Shown one piece after another: positions 1 to 8,414 of a DNA stretch of 64,000 nucleotides. The notes under the pieces were generated by a model. That model made no database searches, was not told the origin of the DNA, and saw nothing but the letters and a program-made list of their open reading frames with translations. Each line of letters starts with the position of its first letter. Positions within the stretch are counted from its first letter, which is position 1. A program made the translations under genes and the position numbers. The DNA is from Flavobacteriaceae bacterium (GTDB taxonomy: Bacteria > Bacteroidota > Bacteroidia > Flavobacteriales > Flavobacteriaceae): contig PKDU01000011.1 in assembly GCA_002862705.1 (NCBI GenBank), positions 62,001 to 126,000 on the forward strand, in the 5' to 3' direction.

Positions 1-1
1 T

Positions 2-1561
2 TACAAGCAAAACTACGCCGAGATGGAAAAGCTTGTAGGGGAATTGCACCAACAGCTAAAAAACAGCCAAACACAAGGCACGGAAGCTTCCATTGCACGT
101 GCGCGGAAGCGAGGAAAGTTTTTGGCGCGTGAGCGCATTGCCTTACTGTTAGACAAAGACAGTCCGTTTTTGGAGTTGATGCCGTTGGCAGGTCTTACAC
201 ACGAAGGAGGTTTTGGTCCGGGCGGTACGACCGTTGCTGGAATTGGCTATGTAAACAAACGCCTGTGTTTAATCAATGCAAACTTGGGTACTCGCAAAGG
301 CGGTACCGTAGACCATGCAACCAGTCTAAAGGTGTTGCGCTTGGGTGAAATCGCATTAGAAAACAAATTACCCACGATCAATTTGGTAGAAAGTGGTGGT
401 GCCAACCTGCCCGATCAAGACCGTGTCTTCAACAACTACGGTGCTTCGTTTAGAGAAATGTCCAGACGTTCCAAATTGGGAATTCCAACCATATCGGTTG
501 TTTTTGGTAATGCCACAGCTGGCGGTGCCTATGTCCCCGGTATGTCGGACTATACCATCATGCAAAAAGATGCTGCAAAAGTATTTTTAGCAGGACCTCC
601 CCTAGTGAAAATGGCTACCAACGAGATTGCCAAGGATGAAGAACTTGGTGGCGCCAATATGCATAGCCGTATTTCGGGAGTTGCAGATTTTTTAGCCGAG
701 GATGAGCAAGATGCCATCAGCATTGCAAGAGACGTGGTCAAAACCTTGAAACCCGCAAAACCCTACGCAGCACCACACAAGCCCGTTGTGCCACCGCGAT
801 ACAGTGCAGATGAACTGTTGGGTATCGTACCTGCCAACCTCAAAAAAGCCATAGACATCAGAGAAGTATTGATCCGCATTGTGGATAATTCTGAGTTTAC
901 CGAGTTTAAAACCAACTACGGCATTACCATGGTGTGCTGTTGGGCCAACATCAATGGCTACCCCGTAGGCATCATTGCCAACAACGGTGTTATTTTTGCC
1001 GAGTCGGCACAAAAAGCCACGCAGTTTATACAGCTGGCAAACAAATCCAACACCCCGCTATTGTTTGTTCACAATACCACCGGTTTTATGGTGGGCAAAC
1101 AATATGAGCAAAAAGGCATGATTAACAGTGGTGCGCAACTGATACATGCCGTTTCTGGCAGCACCGTACCACACATCAGCTTGCTGATTGGCAATTCCTA
1201 TGGCGCTGGAAACTACGCCATGTGCGGTCGCTCGTTTCAACCCCGTTTTTTGTTTTCCTACCCCAACGTGCAATCTGGTGTAATGGGAGCAGAACAATTA
1301 GCAGGTGTAATGGAAATTGTGAGACGTCAGTCTGCAGCATCGCTTAACAAAAAAGTGGATGAAAAAGCATTGAAGCATGCCAAAGATGCCATGTATCAAG
1401 ATGCCAAGCAAAAGGCAAGTGTATGGCATGCTACTTCAGAACTTTGGGACGACGGCGTAATTGATCCACGAGATACACGCAAGCACCTAAGCCTGTGTTT
1501 GGCTACCGTCTACAACCACAACATTGAAGGCAGTGATGCCTTTGGCGTGTTTCGCATGTAA
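2..1561 (+). CDS. Acyl-CoA carboxylase carboxyltransferase (beta) subunit, 5' end cut by window
   Basis: This is the carboxyltransferase subunit of a biotin-dependent acyl-CoA carboxylase of the methylcrotonyl/propionyl-CoA type, which moves carboxyl groups from carboxybiotin to an acyl-CoA in the cytoplasm. Counting from the ATG at 23, the N-lobe carries ESGGANLPDQ (123-132) and the oxyanion-hole stretch GNATAGGAYVPG (162-173); the C-lobe carries GNSYGAGNYAMCGR. The frame stays open to base 2 and the upstream codons read YKQNYAE, which fits the family N-terminus, so the ATG at 23 is probably internal and the true start lies left of the window. The substrate cannot be told from sequence alone. 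The stop is 1 nt from the convergent bshA stop. Confidence 0.88.
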   Translation, partial: YKQNYAEMEKLVGELHQQLKNSQTQGTEASIARARKRGKFLARERIALLLDKDSPFLELMPLAGLTHEGGFGPGGTTVAGIGYVNKRLCLINANLGTRKGGTVDHATSLKVLRLGEIALENKLPTINLVESGGANLPDQDRVFNNYGASFREMSRRSKLGIPTISVVFGNATAGGAYVPGMSDYTIMQKDAAKVFLAGPPLVKMATNEIAKDEELGGANMHSRISGVADFLAEDEQDAISIARDVVKTLKPAKPYAAPHKPVVPPRYSADELLGIVPANLKKAIDIREVLIRIVDNSEFTEFKTNYGITMVCCWANINGYPVGIIANNGVIFAESAQKATQFIQLANKSNTPLLFVHNTTGFMVGKQYEQKGMINSGAQLIHAVSGSTVPHISLLIGNSYGAGNYAMCGRSFQPRFLFSYPNVQSGVMGAEQLAGVMEIVRRQSAASLNKKVDEKALKHAKDAMYQDAKQKASVWHATSELWDDGVIDPRDTRKHLSLCLATVYNHNIEGSDAFGVFRM

Positions 1562-1562
1562 T

Positions 1563-2684
1563 TTACGCTAACGCTTTTTGGTACATTTCTTCGTATGCTG
1601 GAACAATTTGGTAGACGTCAAAACGACATGCATACGCATAAGCTTGGTGCTTAAACAAGGTTAGTTTTTCCTTATCAGACAAGAGTGCTAAAGCGTGTTT
1701 TGCCATGGCATCCACATCGCCAACAGCAGTTAGATAACCTGTTTCTCCGTGAATATTTACTTCCGGCAGTCCACCGGTGTTAGTGGAAATAACAGGCGTG
1801 GCAGCGGCCATGGCCTCCAAAGCAGCCAATCCAAAACTTTCGGTTTGCGAGGGCAATAACAACAGGTCAGAGAAACATAAAATCTTACTTACCTCGTTTG
1901 TCTTTCCATAAAAAATAACATCCTCCCAAACATCCAACTCACGGCAGCGGTTTTCAGCAGCCAAGCGGTCTGGACCATCGCCCACCATCAATAGTTTGGC
2001 AGGCATATGTTCCCGTACCTTTGCAAACGTTTCAATGACGTCTAACACACGTTTTACAGGTCTAAAATTACTTACATGCGTAAGTATGACCTCATCTGCA
2101 GTCGCAACGGTTCCGCGCTCGCAATTCACGCGAATATTGTCATAACGCGAGATGTTGATAAAATTAGGCACTACATGAATTTCTTTGTGCACATCAAACA
2201 AGTTAAAGGTATCGCTGCGCAAATCTTTGGAAACAGCCGTTACCACATCTGAATTATTGATGCTAAAGGTAACAGCAGGCTTGTAGAACGGATGGCTCCC
2301 TACCAAGGTAATATCCGACCCGTGAAGGGTGGTTACCAATGGAATGTCAATACCGTTTTCTTTAAGCATTTGCTTGGCCATATAGGCTGCATAGGCGTGT
2401 GGAATGGCATAGTGCACATGTAATAATTCTATCTCATGCAACTTCACCATTTCTACGAGCATACTAGAGAGTGCCAATTCATAGGGTTGAAAATGAAACA
2501 GCGGATAGCGTGGTACATGAACCTCATGAAAGTGGATATTCCCTGCAAGAGACTGTAAACGCACGGGCTGTTTATAGCTTACAAAATGTACCTCATGGCC
2601 TCTGTCGGCCAAAGAGATGCCCAATTCGGTAGCCACTACCCCACTACCACCATAGGTTGGGTAACAAACAATCGCTATTTTCAT
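1563..2684 (-). CDS. bshA: N-acetyl-alpha-D-glucosaminyl L-malate synthase
   Basis: BshA is a retaining GT4 glycosyltransferase that joins GlcNAc from UDP-GlcNAc to L-malate, the first step of bacillithiol synthesis. The 373-residue protein has the family signatures: N-terminal [16 protein letters not shown] (7-22), [13 protein letters not shown] (89-101), TLHGSDIT (119-126) and the EX7E donor-site motif ESFGLAALE (282-290). Its length is normal for BshA. The gene reads leftward and has a well-formed promoter of its own at 2730-2760, so it need not depend on the genes upstream. No bshB or bshC is in this window. BshA is well separated from other GT4 enzymes, so the call is firm. Confidence 0.94.
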   Translation of the reverse strand: MKIAIVCYPTYGGSGVVATELGISLADRGHEVHFVSYKQPVRLQSLAGNIHFHEVHVPRYPLFHFQPYELALSSMLVEMVKLHEIELLHVHYAIPHAYAAYMAKQMLKENGIDIPLVTTLHGSDITLVGSHPFYKPAVTFSINNSDVVTAVSKDLRSDTFNLFDVHKEIHVVPNFINISRYDNIRVNCERGTVATADEVILTHVSNFRPVKRVLDVIETFAKVREHMPAKLLMVGDGPDRLAAENRCRELDVWEDVIFYGKTNEVSKILCFSDLLLLPSQTESFGLAALEAMAAATPVISTNTGGLPEVNIHGETGYLTAVGDVDAMAKHALALLSDKEKLTLFKHQAYAYACRFDVYQIVPAYEEMYQKALA

Positions 2685-2729
2685 ATTAGAAATGATTTAC
2701 GGGACAGGGTTTCTTTAACAAGCATTACA

Positions 2730-2760
2730 CAAAAGTATTGGTAATACTTTGAAGCACAAA
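2730..2760 (-). promoter_or_regulatory. Bacteroidota-type promoter of bshA
   Basis: On the minus strand a TTTG (2760-2757) is followed after 19 nt by TACTTTTG (2737-2730). This matches the -33 TTTG / -7 TAnnTTTG consensus of Bacteroidota primary sigma factors. It lies about 45 nt before the bshA start, giving a leader of roughly 40 nt. Confidence 0.75.
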
Positions 2761-2763
2761 ATA

Positions 2764-4362
2764 TCAGTCAAAAGCTTCTAGGGCAACGGGTAATTCACCC
2801 ACTGCATCAATTTTTCCAAATAATATTTGGGCTGCAGCCTTGACAAATGCCCGCTCTTGTTGGTGTGCCAATAACACACTTGAACAGCTGCTCAAATCTG
2901 ATAACCGTCGTATAACGTAGGGTTTTGCAAATACCACTACATGCACATTTTGGTGTTTTAGCAATTTAGTTAACAGCCCAAGTTCATCTGTTGACAGGTA
3001 CTGTTTTGCCCAAGGTGTAGCCGTATCTGCATAAATGCCTACAACCAAAGTTTCGCTTGAACTTATGTCATCGGCTGCATGGGGAGAAAGTTGACGTACC
3101 GCAGCGTATTGGCGCAAAGCGTTTAAAAAGCTATTGTCGTTCTGCTTGCCAAGGGCAACAAATGCCACCTTTGTTTTTGACTCTATGGGGAAAGCCTTAC
3201 TGTGGTGTGCCAAGACAAGGCTTTGCTTGGCTATTTGTTGGACTAAGTAGCGGTCAACAGATGCAAAGGGTAAGATTTCATAAAAGCCTTTTTTTGCTTG
3301 CCTTAAGGCAAGTTGGTGTTTGGCTGCAAGAATTTTCTTGACCGATTTTTCCAATCGTGTTGGTGTAATAGCACCAGACAAGTAATGGGATTTTATATTG
3401 GCAATGGAGCTTGATAGGTTTTCGGGAATGAGTAATACATCTGCTCCTGCCATAAAGGCCTGTAGTGCAGGTTGGTCAACGCTATCGGATATGCCCTTCA
3501 TATTGAGGGCATCTGTGAAAATAAGTCCCTTAAAACCCATTTTATCTTGCAACAAATCGCTTACCACTAAAGAAGAAGTAGAAACGGGAATGCTGTCATT
3601 TGCTGTCAATGCAGGAACGGCCAAATGTCCCACCATAATACCCTTGAGCTTGTTGTCAATCAGATGCTGGAATGGCAATACGTCTATGCTGTCTAATGCT
3701 TTGCTACTGCGATTGATGAGCGGAAGTGCGGTATGTGAATCTTGAACTGCTGCCCCATGACCGGGAAAGTGTTTGGCAACCGCCCAAATACCTGCTGCCT
3801 GTACCCCTTCCATAAACGCAGCACCCTGTTCCGCCACTTTACTGGGGTCATCGCCAAAAGATCGCACGCCAATAATGGGATTTTTGGATTCGCTATTGAC
3901 ATCTACAACGGGGGCGAAAGTAATATGCACCCCCATGCTACGCTTGCGTGTACCCAATCTTTTGCCCAAGGCATAAATCAAATCGCTGTGTGGCAATGCA
4001 CCTAGCGTCATGGCGTATGGATAAGCGGGTAAATCTGTTAGGCGCATGGCCATGCCCCACTCTGCATCGGCGCCAATAAGTAAGGGAACCGAAGCTTGAT
4101 TTTGATAGGTACGCGTGTCGCGCAATTGTTGTTTGCTAGTGCCTTTAGAAAATAAGACCCCGCCAATGTGTTGTGTTTGAATCTGTTTGCCGGTAGCGAT
4201 TCTTTTGGAAGCATTCCCATCGGGATAAGCCATGACCATAAAAAGCTGCCCGATTTTTTGATCGAGGGTCATTTGGGAATAAAGGCTATCTACCCATGCT
4301 TGTTGGGATTGTGCGTGCACTAGTGTTGCCGCAAAAAAAATCGTGCATATGAGGCGAAACAT
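2764..4362 (-). CDS. Glycoside hydrolase family 3 beta-N-acetylhexosaminidase (NagZ-like), exported
   Basis: A GH3 hydrolase of 532 residues, probably cleaving beta-linked GlcNAc from peptidoglycan fragments or chitin-like glycans. Residues 1-17 form a signal peptide ending near VHA, so the enzyme is exported. The catalytic domain (about 20-350) has the NagZ signature KHFPGHG (197-203), the mobile-loop DSH (208-210) and TDALNM (283-288), whose Asp 284 is the expected nucleophile. The remaining ~180 residues look like a GH3 C-terminal domain. Many Bacteroidota relatives are near 1000 residues with a fused serine-hydrolase domain; this one lacks it. It follows the 160-residue gene upstream by 14 nt and is probably co-transcribed with it. 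Confidence 0.87.
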   Translation of the reverse strand: MFRLICTIFFAATLVHAQSQQAWVDSLYSQMTLDQKIGQLFMVMAYPDGNASKRIATGKQIQTQHIGGVLFSKGTSKQQLRDTRTYQNQASVPLLIGADAEWGMAMRLTDLPAYPYAMTLGALPHSDLIYALGKRLGTRKRSMGVHITFAPVVDVNSESKNPIIGVRSFGDDPSKVAEQGAAFMEGVQAAGIWAVAKHFPGHGAAVQDSHTALPLINRSSKALDSIDVLPFQHLIDNKLKGIMVGHLAVPALTANDSIPVSTSSLVVSDLLQDKMGFKGLIFTDALNMKGISDSVDQPALQAFMAGADVLLIPENLSSSIANIKSHYLSGAITPTRLEKSVKKILAAKHQLALRQAKKGFYEILPFASVDRYLVQQIAKQSLVLAHHSKAFPIESKTKVAFVALGKQNDNSFLNALRQYAAVRQLSPHAADDISSSETLVVGIYADTATPWAKQYLSTDELGLLTKLLKHQNVHVVVFAKPYVIRRLSDLSSCSSVLLAHQQERAFVKAAAQILFGKIDAVGELPVALEAFD

Positions 4363-4376
4363 ACCTTAAAGGTAAG

Positions 4377-4859
4377 TTAAAAGTAGCGTGCATGCCAACT
4401 TTGGTGGGCAGGGACTTCCCATTGCGTCAAAAATTCTTCTTTGTTTACCACCAAATTATTGAAGACGATGGTGTTTTCCGTAACCGCTTTAGTTTTGACC
4501 ATTTTCTTAAAATCCATTAATGGCTTGTAGGTAATATACGCTCCTTGCTTAAAGCTGACATTCATCTTGTCCAAAAGAGTAACTCCGTAAGTCGCTTCAA
4601 TTTCTTGTATGATTTTTACCGACGCATCTATTGAACAACCCGTAGCTTCTTGTTGGCTTTCGTCGAGTGCAATAACAATAAAACGATTATAGGGTATGCT
4701 AACCCCAGCGTTTAGGGATGCGCCATGTGCCGTCCATTGGGTTAGAAAGGCATGTATTGTTGTAGTAATTTTGTCACACTCTTCAGCAGTAAAAGGACGA
4801 CTGGCTGGATAAATCCATACACGCGCTTCATCGGATAATGCCTCAAAGGGTACTAGCAT
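4377..4859 (-). CDS. Conserved Bacteroidota protein of unknown function (often mislabelled ABC transporter ATPase)
   Basis: A soluble protein of 160 residues. I recognise it as a small flavobacterial family that databases often call 'ABC transporter ATPase', but there is no Walker A (GxxxxGK[ST]), no Walker B and no LSGGQ signature, so that name is not supported. The sequence is mixed alpha/beta with no signal peptide or membrane segment. Its start lies 1 nt after the stop of the HdrB-like gene, so it is almost surely co-expressed with the Fe-S proteins upstream. A role near that redox module is a guess from context only. Confidence 0.7.
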   Translation of the reverse strand: MLVPFEALSDEARVWIYPASRPFTAEECDKITTTIHAFLTQWTAHGASLNAGVSIPYNRFIVIALDESQQEATGCSIDASVKIIQEIEATYGVTLLDKMNVSFKQGAYITYKPLMDFKKMVKTKAVTENTIVFNNLVVNKEEFLTQWEVPAHQSWHARYF

Positions 4860-4860
4860 A

Positions 4861-5652
4861 TTATAAGTCTTCGGCTTGTTGGATAAGTTCAGCGATGTCC
4901 ATTACCGCAATGGAACCTTCCTTTTCTTTGTTCTTAACCCCATCGGTCATCATGGTATTACAAAAAGGGCAACCTGCAGCAATGATGTCTGGTTTGGTCT
5001 CCAAGGCCTGCTCTGTGCGTTCAATATTGATTTCTTTGTTACCCGCTTCCGCATCTTTGAACATCTGCGCGCCACCAGCACCACAGCAAAGCCCTTTGGC
5101 CTTGCAACTTTTCATTTCAATCAACTCGCCTTCTAACTTGGTCAAAACAGCTCTAGGCGCTTCGTATTCGTTATTGGCACGTCCTAGATAACAGGGGTCG
5201 TGAAAGGTAATTCGCTTGCCTTTGAATTGGCCGCCTTCAACCCTAAGCTTGCCTTCGTCCAGCAATTGTTTAAGGAATTGGGTGTGGTGCACCACTTCGT
5301 AGTGCCCGCCCAAACCTGGATACTCATTCTTCAAGGTGTTAAAGCAGTGCGGACAAGTCGTAACTATTTTTTTTACTTCATAGCCATTGAGCACCTCAAT
5401 ATTGGTCATGGCTTGCATTTGAAACAAAAACTCGTTGCCGGCACGCTTGGCAGGATCGCCCGTACAACTTTCTTCTGGTCCAAGTACGGCAAAAGAAATT
5501 TCGGCTTTTAGCAGTAACTTGACAAAAGCCTTGGTTATTTTCTTTGCACGGTCGTCGAAACTTCCAGCACAACCCACCCAAAAAAGCACTTCAGGCTGTT
5601 TGCCTTGGGCTGCTAATTCGGCCATGGTTGGTATGTTAGTCGTGTTGTCCAT
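4861..5652 (-). CDS. HdrB-like CCG-domain (Fe-S) protein
   Basis: A 263-residue protein with two cysteine-rich CCG modules like heterodisulfide reductase subunit B and the C-terminal halves of LutA/GlpC-type proteins. With the start at 5652 the first module has C28, C63 and CPHC (100-103); the second has C154, CCG (189-191) and CPFC (228-231), the pattern that binds non-cubane [4Fe-4S] clusters. I prefer this ATG because the protein then begins MDNTTNIPTMAEL as in relatives; an ATG at 5667 would add five residues. The start lies within the 3' end of the HAD gene. The likely partner is the membrane 4Fe-4S protein at 6085-7413, giving a split HdrDE-like electron-transfer pair. Its donor and acceptor are unknown. 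Confidence 0.82.
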   Translation of the reverse strand: MDNTTNIPTMAELAAQGKQPEVLFWVGCAGSFDDRAKKITKAFVKLLLKAEISFAVLGPEESCTGDPAKRAGNEFLFQMQAMTNIEVLNGYEVKKIVTTCPHCFNTLKNEYPGLGGHYEVVHHTQFLKQLLDEGKLRVEGGQFKGKRITFHDPCYLGRANNEYEAPRAVLTKLEGELIEMKSCKAKGLCCGAGGAQMFKDAEAGNKEINIERTEQALETKPDIIAAGCPFCNTMMTDGVKNKEKEGSIAVMDIAELIQQAEDL

Positions 5653-6088
5653 CATCAAAAACCTCAATGGTCACTTCTTTTTCTACTAAATCGGTGAATT
5701 TACCGTTATAACGTGTTGCCTTAACCAAGTGGTTGTCTACCCAGTGATAGTTTCCACCACGTGGCTTGCCCATAAGCAAGGAGTGATATTTAAATCCGTG
5801 CTTGTTTAACCAGTCTTCGGTTACTTTGCGGTGGTTTTCAGTTCTTGAGGTGAAAAAACAAATCATGTGACCTTCGTCATACCACTTATTCAGCGTTTCC
5901 AGTGCATCGGGATACAATTCGGCTGTAGCCATACGCTCAGGCTCCTCATTGGGAATGTCATCACAGATGGTACCATCAATATCAATCAGGTAGTTTTTTA
6001 CCCCTTCAGGGAGTACCGGACTAATATGTTCCCCGTCTTCTAGTTTTTCTTGTAACAATTGCTCTACTTCTTCTTTGTTCATGTTCAT
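5636..6088 (-). CDS. HAD-superfamily hydrolase-like protein
   Basis: A small 150-residue cytoplasmic protein with the HAD motif I, DIDGT (near residue 37), a motif II-like FFTSRT (near 79) and a downstream Lys/Asp-containing region (GKPRGGNYHWVDN). This matches a compact phosphatase of the flavobacterial family sometimes labelled phosphoheptose isomerase, a name the motifs do not support. The substrate is unknown. Its start overlaps the stop of the upstream membrane Fe-S gene by 4 nt (6085-6088), and its tail overlaps the HdrB-like gene, so all three are translated from one mRNA. Confidence 0.75.
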   Translation of the reverse strand: MNMNKEEVEQLLQEKLEDGEHISPVLPEGVKNYLIDIDGTICDDIPNEEPERMATAELYPDALETLNKWYDEGHMICFFTSRTENHRKVTEDWLNKHGFKYHSLLMGKPRGGNYHWVDNHLVKATRYNGKFTDLVEKEVTIEVFDDGQHD

Positions 6089-7413
6089 ATATTTATTTCC
6101 TCACGCCATGCGATACGGTCTTGTTGATTAAATGGCCACGGAGCTCCGTTATTTTCTACGTTGGACATCATATTGTTTAATTCTGTTGGTGCTGCCGATT
6201 GTTCCATAACAAGATAGCGCCGCATGTCGGTGATAATGGAAAGTGGATCAATGGCGATTGGGCAGGCTTCTACACAAGCATTACAAGATGTACAGGCCCA
6301 CAGTTCTTCTCTAGAAATATAATTATCCAACAAGGTATTAGCATTGGGCTGTTCGCCCTTGTTCAATGCGGCGCCTACTTCAGTAAGTCGGTCACGCGTA
6401 TCCATCATTATTTTTCTGGGCGAAAGCTTTTTCCCCGTTTGGCTGGCCGGACATTCAGCCGTACATCGTCCACATTCAGTACACGAATAGGCGTTCATCA
6501 ATTGCACCCAATTTAAATCGGCTACATCTGCAGCGCCAAACGTGCTGGGAGCAACATCGGAAGCAGGTGCGGCATAGGGATCGGCATTGGGGTCTAACAT
6601 CAATTTAACCTCATCAGTAACCGCCTGCATATTCGTAAACTGCCCTTGTGGAGCGAGTTTGGCAAACCAAGTATTGGGAAATGCCAAGATGATGTGCAGG
6701 TGTTTTGAGTAGTATAAATAGTTTAAGAAAAGTAAAATACCTGTGATATGCAGCCACCAAGCCGTGCGTTCAACCGCAACAACCTGAGCCACAGTTAATC
6801 CGTCAAAAAGGGGAAGTATCCATTGGCTCACGGGGAAATTACCCGCCGTGAGGTAATGCGGGTCTTGCGCATTGATCTGCAACCAATAATCAGATGCATT
6901 CATGGTGAGGAACAAGCCCATAAGCACCACTTCGGCATAGAGGATGATATCCGCATCCCATTTGGGCCAGCCTTTCATCTCGGCACGCCAAAAACGCTTA
7001 ATGCGCATCACATTGCGACGGGTCCAAAACAAGATAACACTTACCAATACCAGAGCAGCAAACACTTCAAACGTAGCGATTAGAACGTTATAGAAACCCC
7101 CTAAAAATGGCGCAAAAACTCGGTGCGTACCCAAAAAACCATCCATGATAATTTCAAGTAATTCGATATTGATTACAACAAATCCTACATAGACAATGAC
7201 ATGCAGCAGACCAGACAGCGGCTTGCGCACCATTTTGGATTGGCCAAGCGCAATGCGTGCCATGTGCAACCAACGTTTTTTGGATTGGTCATTTCTGTTA
7301 GCAGCCGTACCTAATTTTATATTACGAATAATGCGGCGAATGTTGCGTGCAAACAAGCCCACTAGGGAAAAGAAAAGTACTCCAAACAAAATATTTGACA
7401 CGTAAGCGCCCAT
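6085..7413 (-). CDS. Membrane-bound 4Fe-4S dicluster protein (HdrE/NarI-like fused to ferredoxin domain)
   Basis: A 442-residue electron-transfer protein. About five hydrophobic segments (residues 5-22, 70-90, 108-130, 157-172, 217-233) resemble the haem b membrane subunits of nitrate and heterodisulfide reductases, with candidate haem ligands such as H71 and H222. A cytoplasmic tail holds two [4Fe-4S] motifs, CTECGRCTAECP (311-322) and CTSCNACVEACP (374-385). With the CCG protein encoded two genes downstream it makes a likely quinone-linked redox complex. It starts only 3 nt past the mlaD stop, so it belongs to the same operon. The physiological couple cannot be read from the sequence. Confidence 0.82.
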   Translation of the reverse strand: MGAYVSNILFGVLFFSLVGLFARNIRRIIRNIKLGTAANRNDQSKKRWLHMARIALGQSKMVRKPLSGLLHVIVYVGFVVINIELLEIIMDGFLGTHRVFAPFLGGFYNVLIATFEVFAALVLVSVILFWTRRNVMRIKRFWRAEMKGWPKWDADIILYAEVVLMGLFLTMNASDYWLQINAQDPHYLTAGNFPVSQWILPLFDGLTVAQVVAVERTAWWLHITGILLFLNYLYYSKHLHIILAFPNTWFAKLAPQGQFTNMQAVTDEVKLMLDPNADPYAAPASDVAPSTFGAADVADLNWVQLMNAYSCTECGRCTAECPASQTGKKLSPRKIMMDTRDRLTEVGAALNKGEQPNANTLLDNYISREELWACTSCNACVEACPIAIDPLSIITDMRRYLVMEQSAAPTELNNMMSNVENNGAPWPFNQQDRIAWREEINI

Positions 7414-7416
7414 GTT

Positions 7417-8364
7417 TTACTCTGATTTATCAGGTTTTTCATACGCCTTATTCTTTTTGCCAAAGAGCGAAAAGTGGACGTATCTTTTTGGGTTAAGGCG
7501 CATGTCTTGCAACAGCAGCTGTACTTGTGTGTTGGTTTCGTTAAGTGCATTTACTAAGGAGTCGCTTTGGACGAGTTTCCCCAAGGTTCCTTCGCCTGCA
7601 CTTACCTTGCTAGTAATGTCTGACAGGTTTGTGGCACAATGCTCAAGCATACGCAAGGTGGCAGCTAGTGGTGCTTGTTGCAAGGAATCGGTTATGGCAG
7701 CAGCGTTTTGCGAAGCACGGGCAAGTGCATCAAAGGTATTGTTAAGCGCACCATCGGAATCGTTGATTGAACTGCTAAGTGCATTTGTCAAGGTGGTTAG
7801 TGCGGCAGTGGTTTCACTAAACTGGTCGATGGATTGGCGCAGCGCCTCTTGACGTTCTGCGTCCATGACGTTCTTGAATGAAATTAATACCGAATCGGCA
7901 TGAACAATCATGCTCTCGATTTTTTCCTGTAGCGGTGATAACTTCTCGTTCACCAAGTCTGTAAGTCCAGGGGCTACAGCGGTCTGTAGGGTGTCACCTG
8001 ACTGTGCCTTGGCTTCATCATCAAAAGCGGGAATTATGGCCAAGGCCTTCCCCCCTATCAAGCCAGACTCATAAATTTGCGCAATACTGCTTTTAGAAAA
8101 AGGGAAATCGTTTTCTACTCGAAAGGTGACCAAAATTTTCCCATCAGGATACATCAACTTGCTGTTCTCAACGGCGCCTACTTCATAACCGTTTATCGTA
8201 ACAGGTGTTCCGTTTAGCAATCCCTCAGTATTGTCATAAACCCCGTAGAACAACCGGTCGGAAACAAAAACATCGTTGGATTTGAGATAGCTAAATCCTA
8301 TAAAAAATAAGCTAATCCCAAAAATGAAGAGCAAGGCTGTTTTTATTTCATTAGAAAATTTCAA
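7417..8364 (-). CDS. MlaD/MCE-domain lipid-transport protein
   Basis: A 315-residue protein with one N-terminal membrane anchor (about residues 8-26), an MCE/MlaD domain (about 35-110) and a long C-terminal helical region. Such proteins are periplasmic phospholipid carriers that partner an MlaE permease and MlaF ATPase; those partners are not in the window. There is no ATG in the open frame: a TTG at 8364 gives (M)KFSNEIKTALLF, which matches relatives, and a second TTG at 8370 is possible. A -33/-7 promoter sits just upstream at 8381-8409. It precedes the Fe-S/HAD/CCG genes with tight spacing. Confidence 0.85.
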   Translation of the reverse strand: MKFSNEIKTALLFIFGISLFFIGFSYLKSNDVFVSDRLFYGVYDNTEGLLNGTPVTINGYEVGAVENSKLMYPDGKILVTFRVENDFPFSKSSIAQIYESGLIGGKALAIIPAFDDEAKAQSGDTLQTAVAPGLTDLVNEKLSPLQEKIESMIVHADSVLISFKNVMDAERQEALRQSIDQFSETTAALTTLTNALSSSINDSDGALNNTFDALARASQNAAAITDSLQQAPLAATLRMLEHCATNLSDITSKVSAGEGTLGKLVQSDSLVNALNETNTQVQLLLQDMRLNPKRYVHFSLFGKKNKAYEKPDKSE

Positions 8365-8380
8365 AATCAAAGTATTTTTT

Positions 8381-8409
8381 CAAAAATACATAATATTTGT
8401 GCAGCGCAA
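8381..8409 (-). promoter_or_regulatory. Promoter of the mlaD operon
   Basis: The minus strand shows TTG (8409-8407), an 18-nt spacer and TATTTTTG (8388-8381), matching the Bacteroidota -33/-7 consensus. It lies 16 nt before the TTG start of mlaD, in the short gap after the amidase gene, so the operon can be transcribed independently of the amidase. Confidence 0.6.
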
Positions 8410-8414
8410 CAGGC

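Noticed and set aside
692-1012. Antisense frames of 60-165 codons inside many conserved genes
   Set aside because: They are shadows of strong coding genes on the other strand, without motifs, promoters or sensible composition.
4377-4859. ABC transporter ATPase
   Set aside because: No Walker A, Walker B or signature motif is present in the 160 residues.
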